In this document: positions 30,345 to 42,117 of the stretch, piece after piece
Layout of the letters: every line of letters begins with the position of its first letter
How positions within the stretch are numbered: the first letter of the stretch is position 1
Assembly (NCBI GenBank): GCA_930367205.1
Contig: OV884011.1
Location: forward strand, 164,899,226 to 164,963,225
Length of the DNA stretch: 64,000 bases
Reading direction: 5' to 3'
Source of the DNA: Acanthosoma haemorrhoidale
Taxonomy: Eukaryota > Arthropoda > Insecta > Hemiptera > Acanthosomatidae
The notes under the pieces: model-generated
What the model saw: only the letters and a program-made list of their open reading frames with translations
What the model was told of the DNA's origin: nothing
Databases searched by the model: none
Position numbers and translations under genes: made by a program

Positions 30345-33296
30345 GCTACAAGTACGCTACCTAATACATAAAGTAGAACAGTGTGTGCACATGCTGCAAA
30401 AGCTTCAAAATGTGTGCGGGTATTCAACCCGAATTCGGCAAAGCTACAAGTACGTTACCTGATACATAAAGTAGAACAGTGTGTGCACATACTTCAAAAG
30501 CTTCGAAATGTGTGCGGCTATTCAACCCGAATTCGGCAAAGCTACAAGTACGTTACCTGATACATAAAGTAGAACAGTGTGTGCACATACTGCAAAAGCT
30601 TCGAAATGTGTGCGGCTATTCAACCCGAATTCGGCAAAGCTACAAGTACGTTACCTGATACATAAAGTAGAACAGTGTGTGCACATACTGCAAAAGCTTC
30701 GAAATGTGTGCGGCTATTCAACCCGAATTCGGCAAAGCTACAAGTACGTTACCTGATACATAAAGTAGAACAGTGTGTGCACATACTGCAAAAGCTTCGA
30801 AATGTGTGCGGGTATTCAACCCGAATTCGGCAAAGCTACAAGTACGTTACCTGATACATAAAGTAGAACAGTGTGTGCACATACTGCAAAAGCTTCGAAA
30901 TGTGTGCGGCTATTCAACCTGAATTCGGCAAAGCTACAAGTACGTTACCTGATACATAAAGTAGAACAGTGTGTGCTCATACCGCAAAAGCTTCGAAATG
31001 TGTGCGGCTATTCAACCCGAATTCGGCAAAGCTACAAGTACGTTACCTGATACATAAAGTAGAACAGTGTGTGCACATACTTCAAAAGCTTCGAAATGTG
31101 TGCGGCTATTCAACCCGAATTCGGCAAAGCTACAAGTACGTTACCTGATACATAAAGTAGAACAGTGTGTGCACATACTTCAAAAGCTTCGAAATGTGTG
31201 CGGCTATTCAACCCGAATTCGGCAAAGCTACAAGTACGTTACCTGATACATAAAGTAGAACAGTGTGTGCACATACTGCAAAATCTTCGAAATGTGTGCG
31301 GCTATTCAACCCGAATTCGGCAAAGCTACAAGTACGTTACCTGATACATAAAGTAGAACAGTGTGTGCTCATACCGCAAAAGCTTCGAAATGTGTGCGGC
31401 TATTCAACCCGAATTCGGCAAAGCTACAAGTACGTTACCTGATACATAAAGTAGAACAGTGTGTGCACATACTTCAAAAGCTTCGAAATGTGTGCGGCTA
31501 TTCAACCCGAATTCGGCAAAGCTACAAGTACGTTACCTGATACATAAAGTAGAACAGTGTGTGCACATACTTCAAAAGCTTCGAAATGTGTGCGGCTATT
31601 CAACCCGAATTCGGCAAAGCTACAAGTACGTTACCTGATACATAAAGTAGAACAGTGTGTGCACATACTGCAAAATCTTCGAAATGTGTGCGGCTATTCA
31701 ACCCGAATTCGGCAAAGCTACAAGTACGTTACCTGATACATAAAGTAGAACAGTGTGTGCACATACTTCAAAAGCTTCGAAATGTGTGCGGCTATTCAAC
31801 CCGAATTCGGCAAAGCTACAAGTACGTTACCTGATACATAAAGTAGAACAGTGTGTGCACATACTGCAAAAGCTTCGAAATGTGTGCGGGTATTCAACCC
31901 GAATTCGGCAAAGCTACAAGTACGTTACCTGATACATAAAGTAGAACAGTGTGTGCACATACTGCAAAAGCTTCGAAATGTGTGCGGCTATTCAACCTGA
32001 ATTCGGCAAAGCTACAAGTACGTTACCTGATACATAAAGTAGAACAGTGTGTGCTCATACTGCAAAAGCTTCGAAATGTGTGCGGCTATTCAACCCGAAT
32101 TCGGCAAAGCTACAAGTACGTTACCTGATACATAAAGTAGAACAGTGTGTGCACATACTTCAAAAGCTTCGAAATGTGTGCGGCTATTCAACCCGAATTC
32201 GGCAAAGCTACAAGTACGTTACCTGATACATAAAGTAGAACAGTGTGTGCACATACTGCAAAATCTTCGAAATGTGTGCGGCTATTCAACCCGAATTCGG
32301 CAAAGCTACAAGTACGTTACCTGATACATAAAGTAGAACAGTGTGTGCACATACTTCAAAAGCTTCGAAATGTGTGCGGCTATTCAACCCGAATTCGGCA
32401 AAGCTACAAGTACGTTACCTGATACATAAAGTAGAACAGTGTGTGCACATACTGCAAAAGCTTCGAAATGTGTGCGGCTATTCAACCCGAATTCGGCAAA
32501 GCTACAAGTACGTTACCTGATACATAAAGTAGAACAGTGTGTGCACATACTGCAAAAGCTTCGAAATGTGTGCGGCTATTCAACCCGAATTCGGCAAAGC
32601 TACAAGTACGTTACCTGATACATAAAGTAGAACAGTGTGTGCACATACTTCAAAAGCTTCGAAATGTGTGCGGCTATTCAACCCGAATTCGGCAAAGCTA
32701 CAAGTACGTTACCTGATACATAAAGTAGAACAGTGTGTGCACATACTGCAAAAGCTTCGAAATGTGTGCGGCTATTCAACCCGAATTCGGCAAAGCTACA
32801 AGTACGTTACCTGATACATAAAGTAGAACAGTGTGTGCACATACTTCAAAAGCTTCGAAATGTGTGCGGCTATTCAACCCGAATTCGGCAAAGCTACAAG
32901 TACGTTACCTGATACATAAAGTAGAACAGTGTGTGCACATACTGCAAAAGCTTCGAAATGTGTGCGGCTATTCAACCCGAATTCGGCAAAGCTACAAGTA
33001 CGTTACCTGATACATAAAGTAGAACAGTGTGTGCACATACTGCAAAAGCTTCGAAATGTGTGCGGGTATTCAACCCGAATTCGGCAAAGCTACAAGTACG
33101 TTACCTGATACATAAAGTAGAACAGTGTGTGCACATACTTCAAAAGCTTCGAAATGTGTGCGGCTATTCAACCCGAATTTGGCAAAGCTACAAGTACGTT
33201 ACCTGATACATAAAGTAGAACAGTGTGTGCACATACTGCAAAAGCTTCGAAATGTGTTTCGAAATACAACCCAAATTCGGCAAAGCTACAGTATGT
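30345..33296 (+). repeat. 98-bp satellite array, 30 units
   Basis: Units begin GCTACAAGTACGTTACCTGA and end CCGAATTCGGCAAA. Every unit start falls on a 98-bp grid from 30345 to 33285, so there are 30 complete units without any insertion or deletion, plus 11 bases of a 31st. The first and last units are the most diverged (GCTACCTAA in unit 1; ACGAAATACAACCCAAATT-type changes in unit 30), as expected at array edges. Diagnostic variants (TGC/TTC/CGC, AAAGC/AAATC, GGCT/GGGT, CCCG/CCTG) recur in blocks. 98 is not a multiple of three and no frame runs through it, so it is not coding. Confidence 0.98.
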
Positions 33297-34414
33297 AACT
33301 TCGCACCAAAAATAGGCGGGGTCTTGATGTCAAGATATTACACATTCTCCCTAATTTTAACCCCCTATACCATCTCCATTGTGATACCACCGAAATACCA
33401 CCAGCCCTTGTTTATTTTCAAAAATTGAGACAGAAATTATTGAAAACTTCATTCCACCGTTTTTTACCTCCTTTATATATTTTGTATATGCTTCATAAAT
33501 ATAGTTTTGTTCATAATTGTGGGAGTTAAATATTTAAAAATAAACTAACTAATTAGGAATACTAATATGAATTTATGTTCTTGAATTTTTGTTGGTTTAT
33601 AGGCACTTTCTGATGGGTTTGTTTATCTTAAGAATTCATCTGTAGTAAGAAGTATCTGTCATGAAGGGTACATTACCTTAAGCATATTATGATATATACT
33701 AAACGTGGATGGAAAAAGAAATTCTTTCGTCGTTCAAGCGGCTCTTGTGAGAACAAATTTATTAAAATTTCATAATTATTTTGTTTTTAGCCTACTGAGA
33801 CAACTCAGTGTATTGCAGAACTCTTTAGGCATTTCCTCAATTTTAAATAAGGCGTTAAGCCTAACTCATTTTTCTAAGGAAAAATATGATGAATGGAATC
33901 CGATCGGTTTATTTTCGTACTGAAAGACTACCAAACCTTGTTTTTTTCTGAAGAGGCGTTGTGAAAAACAATACAATATATAACATTTCAATAAATATAT
34001 ATTTCATATTTTAGGAGATAATCTACAACTCATTCGTAACAAAAATAAAAGAAGAAAAAAACGCATTTTTCGAAACTCGAATCTTCCTTTTTATAAATCA
34101 GTAATTTAGGTTTCAGACTAATAGTAATCCTGCTTCTGTGTGGATATCAGAGATTAAAATTCGATCTGTGGTTATCAAAATATATTAAAGAAGAACACTG
34201 CATCCAAGGTTAAGATGTAAACATAAGTATGTATTTAAGCGTATTCAAGTCGCAGTTTATTAATATTTAAAAAATATATAACTTATCAGTATAATATATA
34301 ACTAGTGACTTTCAGTGTCCAAATCGGTTTAGCAAATTGAATAACAGTTGAAAAAAAAACTTTGATATAACGATATAAAAATCCTTTGCACTACTAGTTG
34401 AATAGTAGCTTATT
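33297..34414. other. No gene seen, right flank of the satellite
   Basis: AT-rich; frames of 67 and 72 codons (33225-33428, 33705-33923) have no recognisable content, and the first one starts in the satellite. Confidence 0.5.
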
Positions 34415-37058
34415 AAAACACACTCGTGTCGGTTTGTGAAGGGATGCCCGCCGCGGGCGTGTGTGTCGTTCGGTACCCGTCAGGGGGCTCGGGTTCAATC
34501 ACGTCTACCTGTCTCCAGGCTTCTGCGGTCCAGCAATGCTTCCATCGGACGGGTATCGGTGGTGGTTGAAGGTCGGAGAAGAGTGGGTTGTGGCTGTGTC
34601 AAAGTGAATCGAAAAATTTGATGGGTGAGCACTTCAAAATTTTTCGTGGATTTTGTTTGCCTTCATTTGGTGGAACGGGAGGTACGGAGAACTCTGTTCT
34701 GGAATTGCTGGAGCGTTTTTAGAGTGTTAGGAGTCAGATACTTGAAGAGAGGGGTCCCATACATCAAAGCAGGTCTCAGGACGCTCTGGTAAATCAGCAG
34801 CTTGAGGCGTACCGATAAAGCCGGGCTGTGAAGTAGGTGTCCGAGGCTGAAGAATTTCTTCCTAACACTCTTTAACTTCTTGCCGAGATGTGTTGTGAAC
34901 GACAAGTGTCTACCGAGGGTAATCCCAAGGTAGCATAGTTTGTTGCTTACAGGGGACTCTTTGCCGTCTAAGACGAAGGATTTCGGGAGCTTCTTTTTTC
35001 CGGATTTGTAACTAAATATTATTCCTTGCGTCTAGGCTGGGTTGACTTCACAGCAATGTGTTGACTGGCGCTCTCAGAAAATTTCAGGGCTGTGGTGGGA
35101 TTGATGCTAGCGCTGTAGACACCTATGTCGTCTGCATACGCCGATACCTCGCATGTAGATGTTGAACAGCAGGGGGCCTAGCACTGATCCTTGGGGGACA
35201 CCAGCAGTGTATTTTCTTCGGGTCGTAGACGTGGTGCCTATCCGAACCGAAAAAGTTCTCCCTGTGAGGTATGAAGTCATCAGGTTCTGCAGCTGATCCG
35301 AGAATTCGTATTCCCTCAGACGGTGGAGTAGGGTGTAGTGGTCCACAGAGTCGAAAGCTTTCGAACAGACCAGTGAGATCATAGCGGTAGCTCTGTTGCT
35401 CCGGACGTTCAATGCGACGTGGTTTTGCAGTCTCACCAAGTTGTTGTCCGCACTTAAGCCTTTGCTGAAACCAGTCTGCTATGATGGGATAACTTCTTGC
35501 ATTTTGCAGTGCTCGGAGAGATTTAGGTGGATGATTCTCTCGAACAGCTTCGAGAGTTGAGTCAGCAGACTGATGGGGTGGTAGTGAGATGGCTCATAGC
35601 CGCTTTTCGCTGGTTTCAGCAGGGGGACGACCCCAGCGTGCTTCCAGTTCTGAGGGAAATAGTGCAGCCTGAAGCAGGAGTTCATAACGTTGGTGATGTA
35701 CGAGATTCCTTTCCTTGGTAGTTGCTTGAGTAAGATGTTCTGGATCCCGTCTTCACCTGGTGCCTTGTTCCCGTTCGTTCTTCGAATGAAGCCAGCGACC
35801 TGCCAGTGGGAGGTATAGATTGCGGTAGTGGTGAGGAGGGAGGGGGAGGGGTGGTCGAGGGCTCCTATTGGCTCACCTTGGCCACGGCTCACAGCTTCAT
35901 AGTGATCCGCCAGTCTGACTACCTGTTCGGTGGTGGGGATGAACTGCCCGTTCACGGCCAACCTTAAACCGTTCTTTTTAGACCTACATGTCTTTACGAG
36001 TTTCCACAATTGCTTGTGCTCACCGTGGAGACTAGTGAGGTGGTCTTCCCTAACCGACTTTTTCCAATGGGCCATCAGGGACTTAACTTGATTTGTGAGA
36101 GTATTCAAAACCGGTTTTAAATCCCTGTTTTTGGTTCTAAAACACCTGTTATTGATATCTTTACGCTGTCTAATCAGTTGTAGATGTGATCCGGAGGTTT
36201 CCTCAGAGAAGGGGGCTTCTGAGAAAATTTCGGGATCGATGCATCGGCGGCTCGGTCGATGGCGTCTGAAGCTGATACGTAGCGTAATCGATATCCCAGG
36301 TGTGTCTCAGTGGCGTAATTGTGGGCAACTCGGTCTTGATGAGATGCTTGTAGAGGTCCCACTTGGTCTCATCGTAACTGTATCTAGAAGCAGGTGGCTC
36401 TGGCATGTCGCCTTCTACTTCTTAGAGCACAGGCTGATGGTCGGAGGTGGTAAAGTCCAAGGCGGAGCACCCGGTGACTCGGTGTGGCTCTTGAGCCAGG
36501 AGTAGATCGGGCGTGGAGGTCCTGTCGGGGTTCACGAAGTGACGGAAGGTTGGAAATCCTGGGTGGATGACCGTAAATGGTGTATTTGTTATGTAGCGGC
36601 CAAGGGCGTTGGCCGTCGTACTGCTCCCCCAGCTGTGGTTCGCATTTAGGTCACCCACGATGACGTGTCTTCGGTCATGAGCTATGGTAGTGAGAAGGAG
36701 CTTGTCCGAGTCGCAGTTGGCTCTCGGTTTTCTGTAAACTCCTGACATTATAATGTTCTTCGTGAGCCGTATCTGGAGCGTTACGATGTAGTGGGAGGGC
36801 CCTAGGGTCACGAGTGGAGGTAGTCTCCTACAAGGAACTCCGTGCTTCATTAAGACTGCAACTCCTCCAGAGAGAGATAGCCTCAGTGTCGTGGCGGTAA
36901 GTGGTATAACCCGGGAAGCGGCCGAAGTGGATCTTCTTCGACCGGGTATCTGTGAACACGGCACCGTTTGGCAAAGGGCACCATAGAATTGCCTCTTCGT
37001 CGGCTTGTTTGGGCAGGAAGCCGCAGACGTTGTAATTTAAAATTACGTGCCCCATCAT
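34415..37058 (-). pseudogene. ORF2 of the family B-type element (broken)
   Basis: Start MMGHVILNYNVCGFLPKQAD at 37058, overlapping the ORF1 stop as ATGA. Endonuclease: GGVAVLMKHGVPCRRL, VYRKPRANCD, HVIVGDLNANHSWGSS, TSTPDLLLAQEPHRV, FTTSDHQPVL. Reverse transcriptase: NGNKAPGEDGIQNILLKQLP, YHPISLLTQLSKLFERII, ISLVCSKAFDSVDHYTLLHR, AGVPQGSVLGPLLFNIYM; the catalytic FADD site falls where the frame is lost (about 35100-35160). C-terminal: LLIYQSVLRPALMYGTPLFK and an IKFFDSL...NPLFS motif before the end near 34415. At least six frame breaks. Domain order is that of Jockey/I-type ORF2. Confidence 0.88.
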
Positions 37059-38258
37059 TTACAAACCTGTTTGAATTCGGACATCATTTGCGTTACCGCC
37101 TTGGTGAGTTTATTCATGGCAGCAGTCATGCTGCTCAACATGTTCATCACGCTGCCCAAGATACCCATTAAGGCATCATTATTGTTAGCAGTTGGTTGAG
37201 GTAGGGGCTCTGGGAGAACTTCTGGTGCTCTGGTGTTTCCGGATGCCATCTGGGCATAGGAGGCAGTCTGTCGTGGTGGAGGGGGGGGGGGCAGGCATGT
37301 ATGTGGCCATTCTCGGCCCGGCTGTAATATTCTGTGCCTTTTTTTTTTTTATCTCTGCAGTCTCTAGAAGTTTTACCTTGTACGGGCACTGCCGGTACGA
37401 TGCGACATGATTTCCCCCGCAATTGGCGCATTTGAGGGGAAATGAAGCGTCTCTTGGGCAGTCTTTTATGTCTTGAGGCTCGCTGCACCTCACGCACTTG
37501 GCTTGCTTGAAGCAGTACCGTCTGGTATGGCTGTATTTCTGGCAGTTGAGGCACACGGAATGCCCCTTTTTTCATGAAACGTGCTCACTCGAAAGAGCAA
37601 ATTATTTATATGACGGAGTTGCTTCAAGTTTTCCGCCTTCAGTGTGTGGTCGCCTATTACTATTATCGGCTCGATCTTAGTTTTAGCGCCATTTTGGTTG
37701 GAGCACCGTAATCGATATACATCGATTATGTTGCTACCCACGCTGTTTACGTGAACTTTTATCTCCTCAATCGGGTGAGAGAGATCGAAACCATGAAGCA
37801 AGTATTTGTTATTGGGCTTAGTACCACGGGGGGCGAACGTGTGAAACGTGATTTTTGATTGCAGCAATTGTTTGTTGTTGGTCGACCACGCTGTGGCAGA
37901 GCACCTTTGTGTCCTGCTTCGTCTGCACTATTTTAAAATTCCTTACGTTGTAGTCAGCTAGTTACCTCGTGAGGTCGTAACTGTTAATCCACCCTAATAT
38001 TAGGGGGGGTGTCCATTTAGGGTAGCGAGAGCGGCGGATGTGCTGGCCTCGGAATGGGCTGCCGAGTTTAGGGGGGGTGAAGGAGTTGGAGGTACATACT
38101 CCGGGGGCTTGCGGGAGAGCACGCTTGCGGCATACTTTCTTTGGATGATGAAAATCATTACCATGTGCTAAATTGGGAGCCGGGCTTTCCGGAGACTCTA
38201 ATTCCTCATGGCATATCTCCATGACCTGAGTACGGGGGTTTTTATTCTTCCCCATTTC
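37055..38258 (-). pseudogene. ORF1 (Gag-like) of the family B-type element, broken
   Basis: Starts near 38258 (MGKNKNPRTQVMEICHEELE) with a Pro/Ser-rich region; PPLILGWINSYDLTR begins the conserved Jockey-type domain. The frame shifts near 37965, continues with FHTFAPRGTKPNNKYLLHGF, IIDVYRLRCSNQNG and LRHINNLLFRVSTFHEKRGI, then shifts into three zinc knuckles: CLNCQKYSHTRRYC, CVRCSEPQDIKDC and CANCGGNHVASYRQC. The C-terminal part (37055-37249) has a helical Met/Leu-rich segment ending FKQVCK. ORF1 binds the element RNA. Several frameshifts make it inactive. Confidence 0.85.
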
Positions 38259-38399
38259 CGGACCGCGGTCCAAAAATTCAATATTGTCTTTTGTTTACCT
38301 TTATACTCCTGGTTGGTGAGGTATCCTTCAGTGTCTCTTCTCACACACTGTTCACTGAGTCTATGCATTATTATTGTCTAAAAGTTTTAAAGCACATAC

Positions 38400-39143
38400 C
38401 ACACCTATGCCCCAAGAGGTGGCCAAAGGTTAAAAAAGTTTTTAATTATGGGCATCGATGTGAGTGAGGATATGAAAATTATAACAGAAACTTTAAAAAC
38501 TGCCCCGGGGGTATTGGATGTCTGGCGCCTCCGAAAGACGGACTCCCATGGCATGAAAACCGAGATCTCACCGATCTTAGTAACGGTGGCGCCGACTACA
38601 AAAATAGAGGACCTTCGGAAAATTCGAAGTATAAATTATGTCCTTTTTAGGGTAGTACCCTATATACAACAAAAGGGCGTGCCACAATGCCACAGGTGCC
38701 AGGAGTTTGGTCACACTAAAAACCACTGTGGCCAAAAAGTCGTCTGTGTACGTTGCTCGCAAGAACACGCATCTGCTCAATGTGACAAGGCACAAGAAGC
38801 AAAGTGCTCCAACTGTGGGGGACCTCACGTAGCCTCGTACAGAGCGTGCCCCTACCGTGTAAAGCTACAAGACGCCGCGGACCAGAAGAAGAAGCAGAAG
38901 CAGACGGGGAAAGCGCCGCCAGTCCACCAACGCCAGCAGCCTACTAGGAGCAGTAACCAACAGCCGCCCACCACCACACCGAACTTCACAGCAGGAGCGA
39001 CGTACGCAGAAGTCGCCTCTGCAACGTCATCAAGACGTGACACCCCTGGCCTTCCGCCCTGGTTCTCGATTCTCGAGACCATGATCAGGGAATTTATGTC
39101 CGGACTACAGACCGTATTTGCTCAATTGGCACGCCATGGGTAA
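38400..39143 (+). CDS. ORF1 (Gag-like RNA-binding protein), 5'-truncated
   Basis: Open from the element boundary; an internal ATG at 38448 would give 231 residues. The first part matches the region just before the knuckles of Jockey-type ORF1 (GVLDVWRLRKTDSHGMKTEI, INYVLFRVVPYI). Three zinc knuckles follow: CHRCQEFGHTKNHC (~82-95 from 38448), CVRCSQEHASAQC and CSNCGGPHVASYRAC. Then a basic Gln/Lys-rich and Pro/Thr-rich tail, and a helical C-terminus ending FAQLARHG. It should bind element RNA, but the N-terminal domain was lost on insertion. Its stop overlaps the start of ORF2 (ATGGGTAA). Confidence 0.85.
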   Translation, partial: HTYAPRGGQRLKKFLIMGIDVSEDMKIITETLKTAPGVLDVWRLRKTDSHGMKTEISPILVTVAPTTKIEDLRKIRSINYVLFRVVPYIQQKGVPQCHRCQEFGHTKNHCGQKVVCVRCSQEHASAQCDKAQEAKCSNCGGPHVASYRACPYRVKLQDAADQKKKQKQTGKAPPVHQRQQPTRSSNQQPPTTTPNFTAGATYAEVASATSSRRDTPGLPPWFSILETMIREFMSGLQTVFAQLARHG

Positions 39144-41756
39144 GTACAAGATACTTAACTTCAACGTTGACGGTCTGATGACTGTACTCGAAGAAGTGGA
39201 GGCACTAATAGCGATCTCCACACCGGATATCGTCGTGCTAACGGATACGAGAATTGTGAACCAGAACGTAAGGCTACAGGGCTACTCTGTTGTCATCGAA
39301 CGGACCGATGGCTACGGTGGAGTTCTGGTGGCTATACGGCACGGCATCACATGGATGAAAGTGGATCCGCCACTGAATACATTTGATGTCAGGCTCCACC
39401 ACTTGACGGTGAAAATAAATTTAGGGACACCCATTTATCTCACCGCCATGTATAAGAGACCGAGGGCGTCTCTCCAAGGGTTCTCAGCTCTTATTAAAGA
39501 GTGTGCCAAGAGAAATAACCACTGGGTTGTCGGAGACTTAAATGCGCGGCATACCTTGTGGAATAATGCCACCGCCAACCCAGCGGGGAGAGCCTTGGTA
39601 AAGGCGCCCTTTACTGTCGTTCACCCTCAGAACTACACCTTTCGCCATAGAGGTAACAGCGCACAAACCTCCACCCTAGATCTTTTACTCACAAAACAGC
39701 CACACAGGATAAACAATTGTGAGACCCTGGACCTAGTAACGACCGACCACCTACCAGTATTGTATTCCATTGACGGTAGAGTTGTGATCCCGCGTCCCAC
39801 GAAGTACGACTATCGTCGGGCTGACTGGGACCTATATCGATCACAACTTTACCACCAATTGCATACGGTTCCTGTTCTCCGCAGTACAGAGGAAGTGGAT
39901 CGACAGGTAGTTTTCCTGACCGAGGTTATCGTCGATGCAGCTAACACAGCTGTCCCAAAGTTTAGCCCGAAGCCACCCATGCTACAAAAACCACCAGACC
40001 ATATTCTTCGACTTATTGCATTACGAAATAATTGGAAAAATAACTGGTATAGAACAAGGAATCGTCAGGCCAAGAAAGTTGTAAACTCTCTTACTGCACA
40101 GATTCGTGGCTTGATGAGGAATTGGAAGACGGCAACGTGACACGAACGGCTTCATGGCTTACATGGCGATTTCCGTAAGTTTTGGAAGCTCCTAAAGACT
40201 ACTACCAAGAAGGACTCAGGTGTCCGTCTTCATGACGGAGACACCCTGTACACATCGGAAGAACAGGCTAAAATATTGGCCGACCACTATACCACAGACA
40301 ACGCCGCTAGGACAGGTAACTACCACGAACCTCAGAAGCTGAGGACAGGTCAGAACTATATGTTTGTCTCCCCAAAGCAGCTTAAGGCGATTCTTCGCCG
40401 GTGTCAGGGAAACCGAGCACCAGGGGGTGACGGGATACAAACGGTATTGCTGAAACAGCTGCCGAGGAGAGGGATTGCCCAACTTGTTAACCTGTTCAAT
40501 TCATGTATCAGGTTGCGATACTTCCCGACAGCGTGGAAACAAGCTATCTTGTTCCCGCTGCGCAAGCCCACAAAGAGAGGCGACCACCCAGCCCACTATC
40601 GCCCGATCAGTCTTCTCCCTCACATGGGGAAGATTCTCGAAAAGATAATAACTACCTGAAGGGGTTCTGTTCGGAAAATGCTATCATTCCGTATGAGCAG
40701 ACAGGTTTTCAGGCTCAGCTGAGTACAGAACATCCGCTTGTGAAGGTACAAACGGAAGCCATCCTTGGTATCAACAAGAATACAGCAACTGCTATGATTT
40801 CGTTGGACTGCACGCAGGCTTTCGACTCAGTGTCCCACGGGATGCTATGCCGACAGCTTTGTGACTGGGAATGCCCAGAGCAGCTATATACCATGTTGGT
40901 TTCGTTCTTGAAGAACAGATCGGTGAGGGTACGGGTGGGTGATTGCCTCTCTAACCCATTCCCTCTGACTTGTGGAGTTCCTCAAGGAGCGGTTTTGTCT
41001 CCGGTTCTTTTCAGTATGTACACATCTGAAATTGTTGGGACAAACTATCAGAAAGCTACTGTAATCGCTTTCGCCGACGACATTGCCGTTTACAGCAGCA
41101 GCATGAGTGCACAAAGAGCTCTTACACACGCCGAGTCAGTTTGTAACGTTATTAGTGACAGACTAGGCATGTTAAATATCAGCGTAAACGCCGGGAAGAC
41201 CGACTGCGTAATCTTCTCCCTCCAAAAGGGGAAAAAATCCTTGCCAAAATCGTATAGCGTGGGAGGGCAAGAGAGCTCACCAGCTTTCTCAATGCACTAT
41301 TTGGGTATAAAAATGGATAGGCATCTCCATTTCTCTACCCATTTTAGTAATAAAATAGAAAAAGTACGACAAAGGTCTTACCGGCTATCGCACTTGCTAA
41401 CTTCACCTAACCTGTCACTTCGTCTTAAATTGATGATATATAAATGTGTCCTCCGGCCAGCTATGCTGTACGGTGCCCCGCTATTTACCCACTTGACTGA
41501 CAATACAGCCAAATGTCTCCAACACTTCCAGAATGGAATCATGCGAAAAGTGGTCCGACATACCTCTTTCGAGAGGTTGAAGAACGCTGACCTGCACCCG
41601 TTGCTTAGTGTGCCGTCGGTGGGTGAGTTCATCCGCCGGAGACACATTAAGTTTTTTGACTCGTTGCAGCACCTGACAAATCCAGTGTTTAACACTATGA
41701 CCCCACCACCCCTCCCGCATCGATGGCAACAGACTGTCGGGGAAAAATTAGGATAA
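39136..41756 (+). pseudogene. ORF2 (AP endonuclease and reverse transcriptase), one stop and one frameshift
   Basis: ATG at 39136 overlaps the ORF1 stop. Endonuclease: MGKYKILNFNVDGLM, VVLTDTRI, GYGGVLVAIRHGI, AMYKRPRASLQG, HWVVGDLNARHTLWNN, TSTLDLLLTKQPHRI, LVTTDHLPVLYSIDG. A TGA at 40138-40140 interrupts the linker; the same frame reopens at once and continues to 40659 (NRAPGGDGIQTVLLKQLPRR, HYRPISLLPHMGKILEKII). A frameshift at about 40640-40665 leads to the last frame: ISLDCTQAFDSVSHGMLCRQ, CGVPQGAVLSPVLFSMYT, catalytic FADDIAVYSSS, LGIKMDRHLHFST and the C-terminus LPHRWQQTVGEKLG. All motifs survive, but only two lesions separate it from an intact frame. It nicks target DNA and primes reverse transcription. 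Confidence 0.92.
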
Positions 41757-42002
41757 GAATTACTATGTAAGTTGGTTTTAAGGTTGATCAAAAAGGTGAG
41801 CCCCATCACCTTGTTGGTCAGTTCAGTCAAGTCATGTAGAATGTATATCATTATACTTGTTTATTCATTACATAATTTCTATAAAATAACAAAACCTATA
41901 TATAATGTAGTGATGCTACAGGAAATACAAAATAATTTGTAAATGGATTCGCCAGAGGATCTATAATTATATATGATTGTCTGTAAATTTGAAGGGGCTA
42001 TG

Positions 42003-42043
<41 letters not shown>
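42003..42043 (+). repeat. Poly(A) tail of the family B element
   Basis: 41 uninterrupted A residues immediately before GCACATAC of the target duplication. Length could be affected by sequencing or assembly of the homopolymer. Confidence 0.95.
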
Positions 42044-42044
<1 letters not shown>

Positions 42045-42117
42045 CACATACACTTTGCAAAAGGCTAATGTTCAACAAACACAAGGCAAATACAGAAAAA
42101 AACACGTCCTTCCTCTA

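Larger units (their letters stand above)
34415..38330 (-). mobile_element. Family B-type non-LTR element, near full length but decayed
   Basis: On the minus strand: short leader (to ~38259), ORF1 with zinc knuckles (38258-37055), ORF2 with endonuclease and reverse transcriptase (37058-34415). It is clearly diverged from the + strand copy at 38400-42043 (ORF1 and ORF2 proteins alignable but with many substitutions), so it is a separate subfamily. The 3' end has no visible A-tail and I could not fix its right-hand or left-hand target duplication. Confidence 0.85.
38400..42043 (+). mobile_element. Family B non-LTR element, long copy with A-tail and target duplication
   Basis: AAAGCACATAC at 38389-38399 and 42041-42051 is a target duplication of 8-11 bp (the As are shared with the tail). 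The element opens in frame within ORF1 (HTYAPRG at 38400, matching FHTFAPRG in the neighbouring copy), so it is 5'-truncated inside ORF1. It contains most of ORF1, all of ORF2, a ~245-bp 3' UTR and a 41-base poly(A). The pure A-tail and good target duplication suggest recent insertion. ORF2 has one in-frame TGA and one frameshift. Confidence 0.95.

Noticed and set aside
30345..33296. 98-bp array as a CRISPR-like array
   Set aside because: Whole units are identical head to tail, with no unique spacers, and the genome is eukaryotic. It is a satellite.
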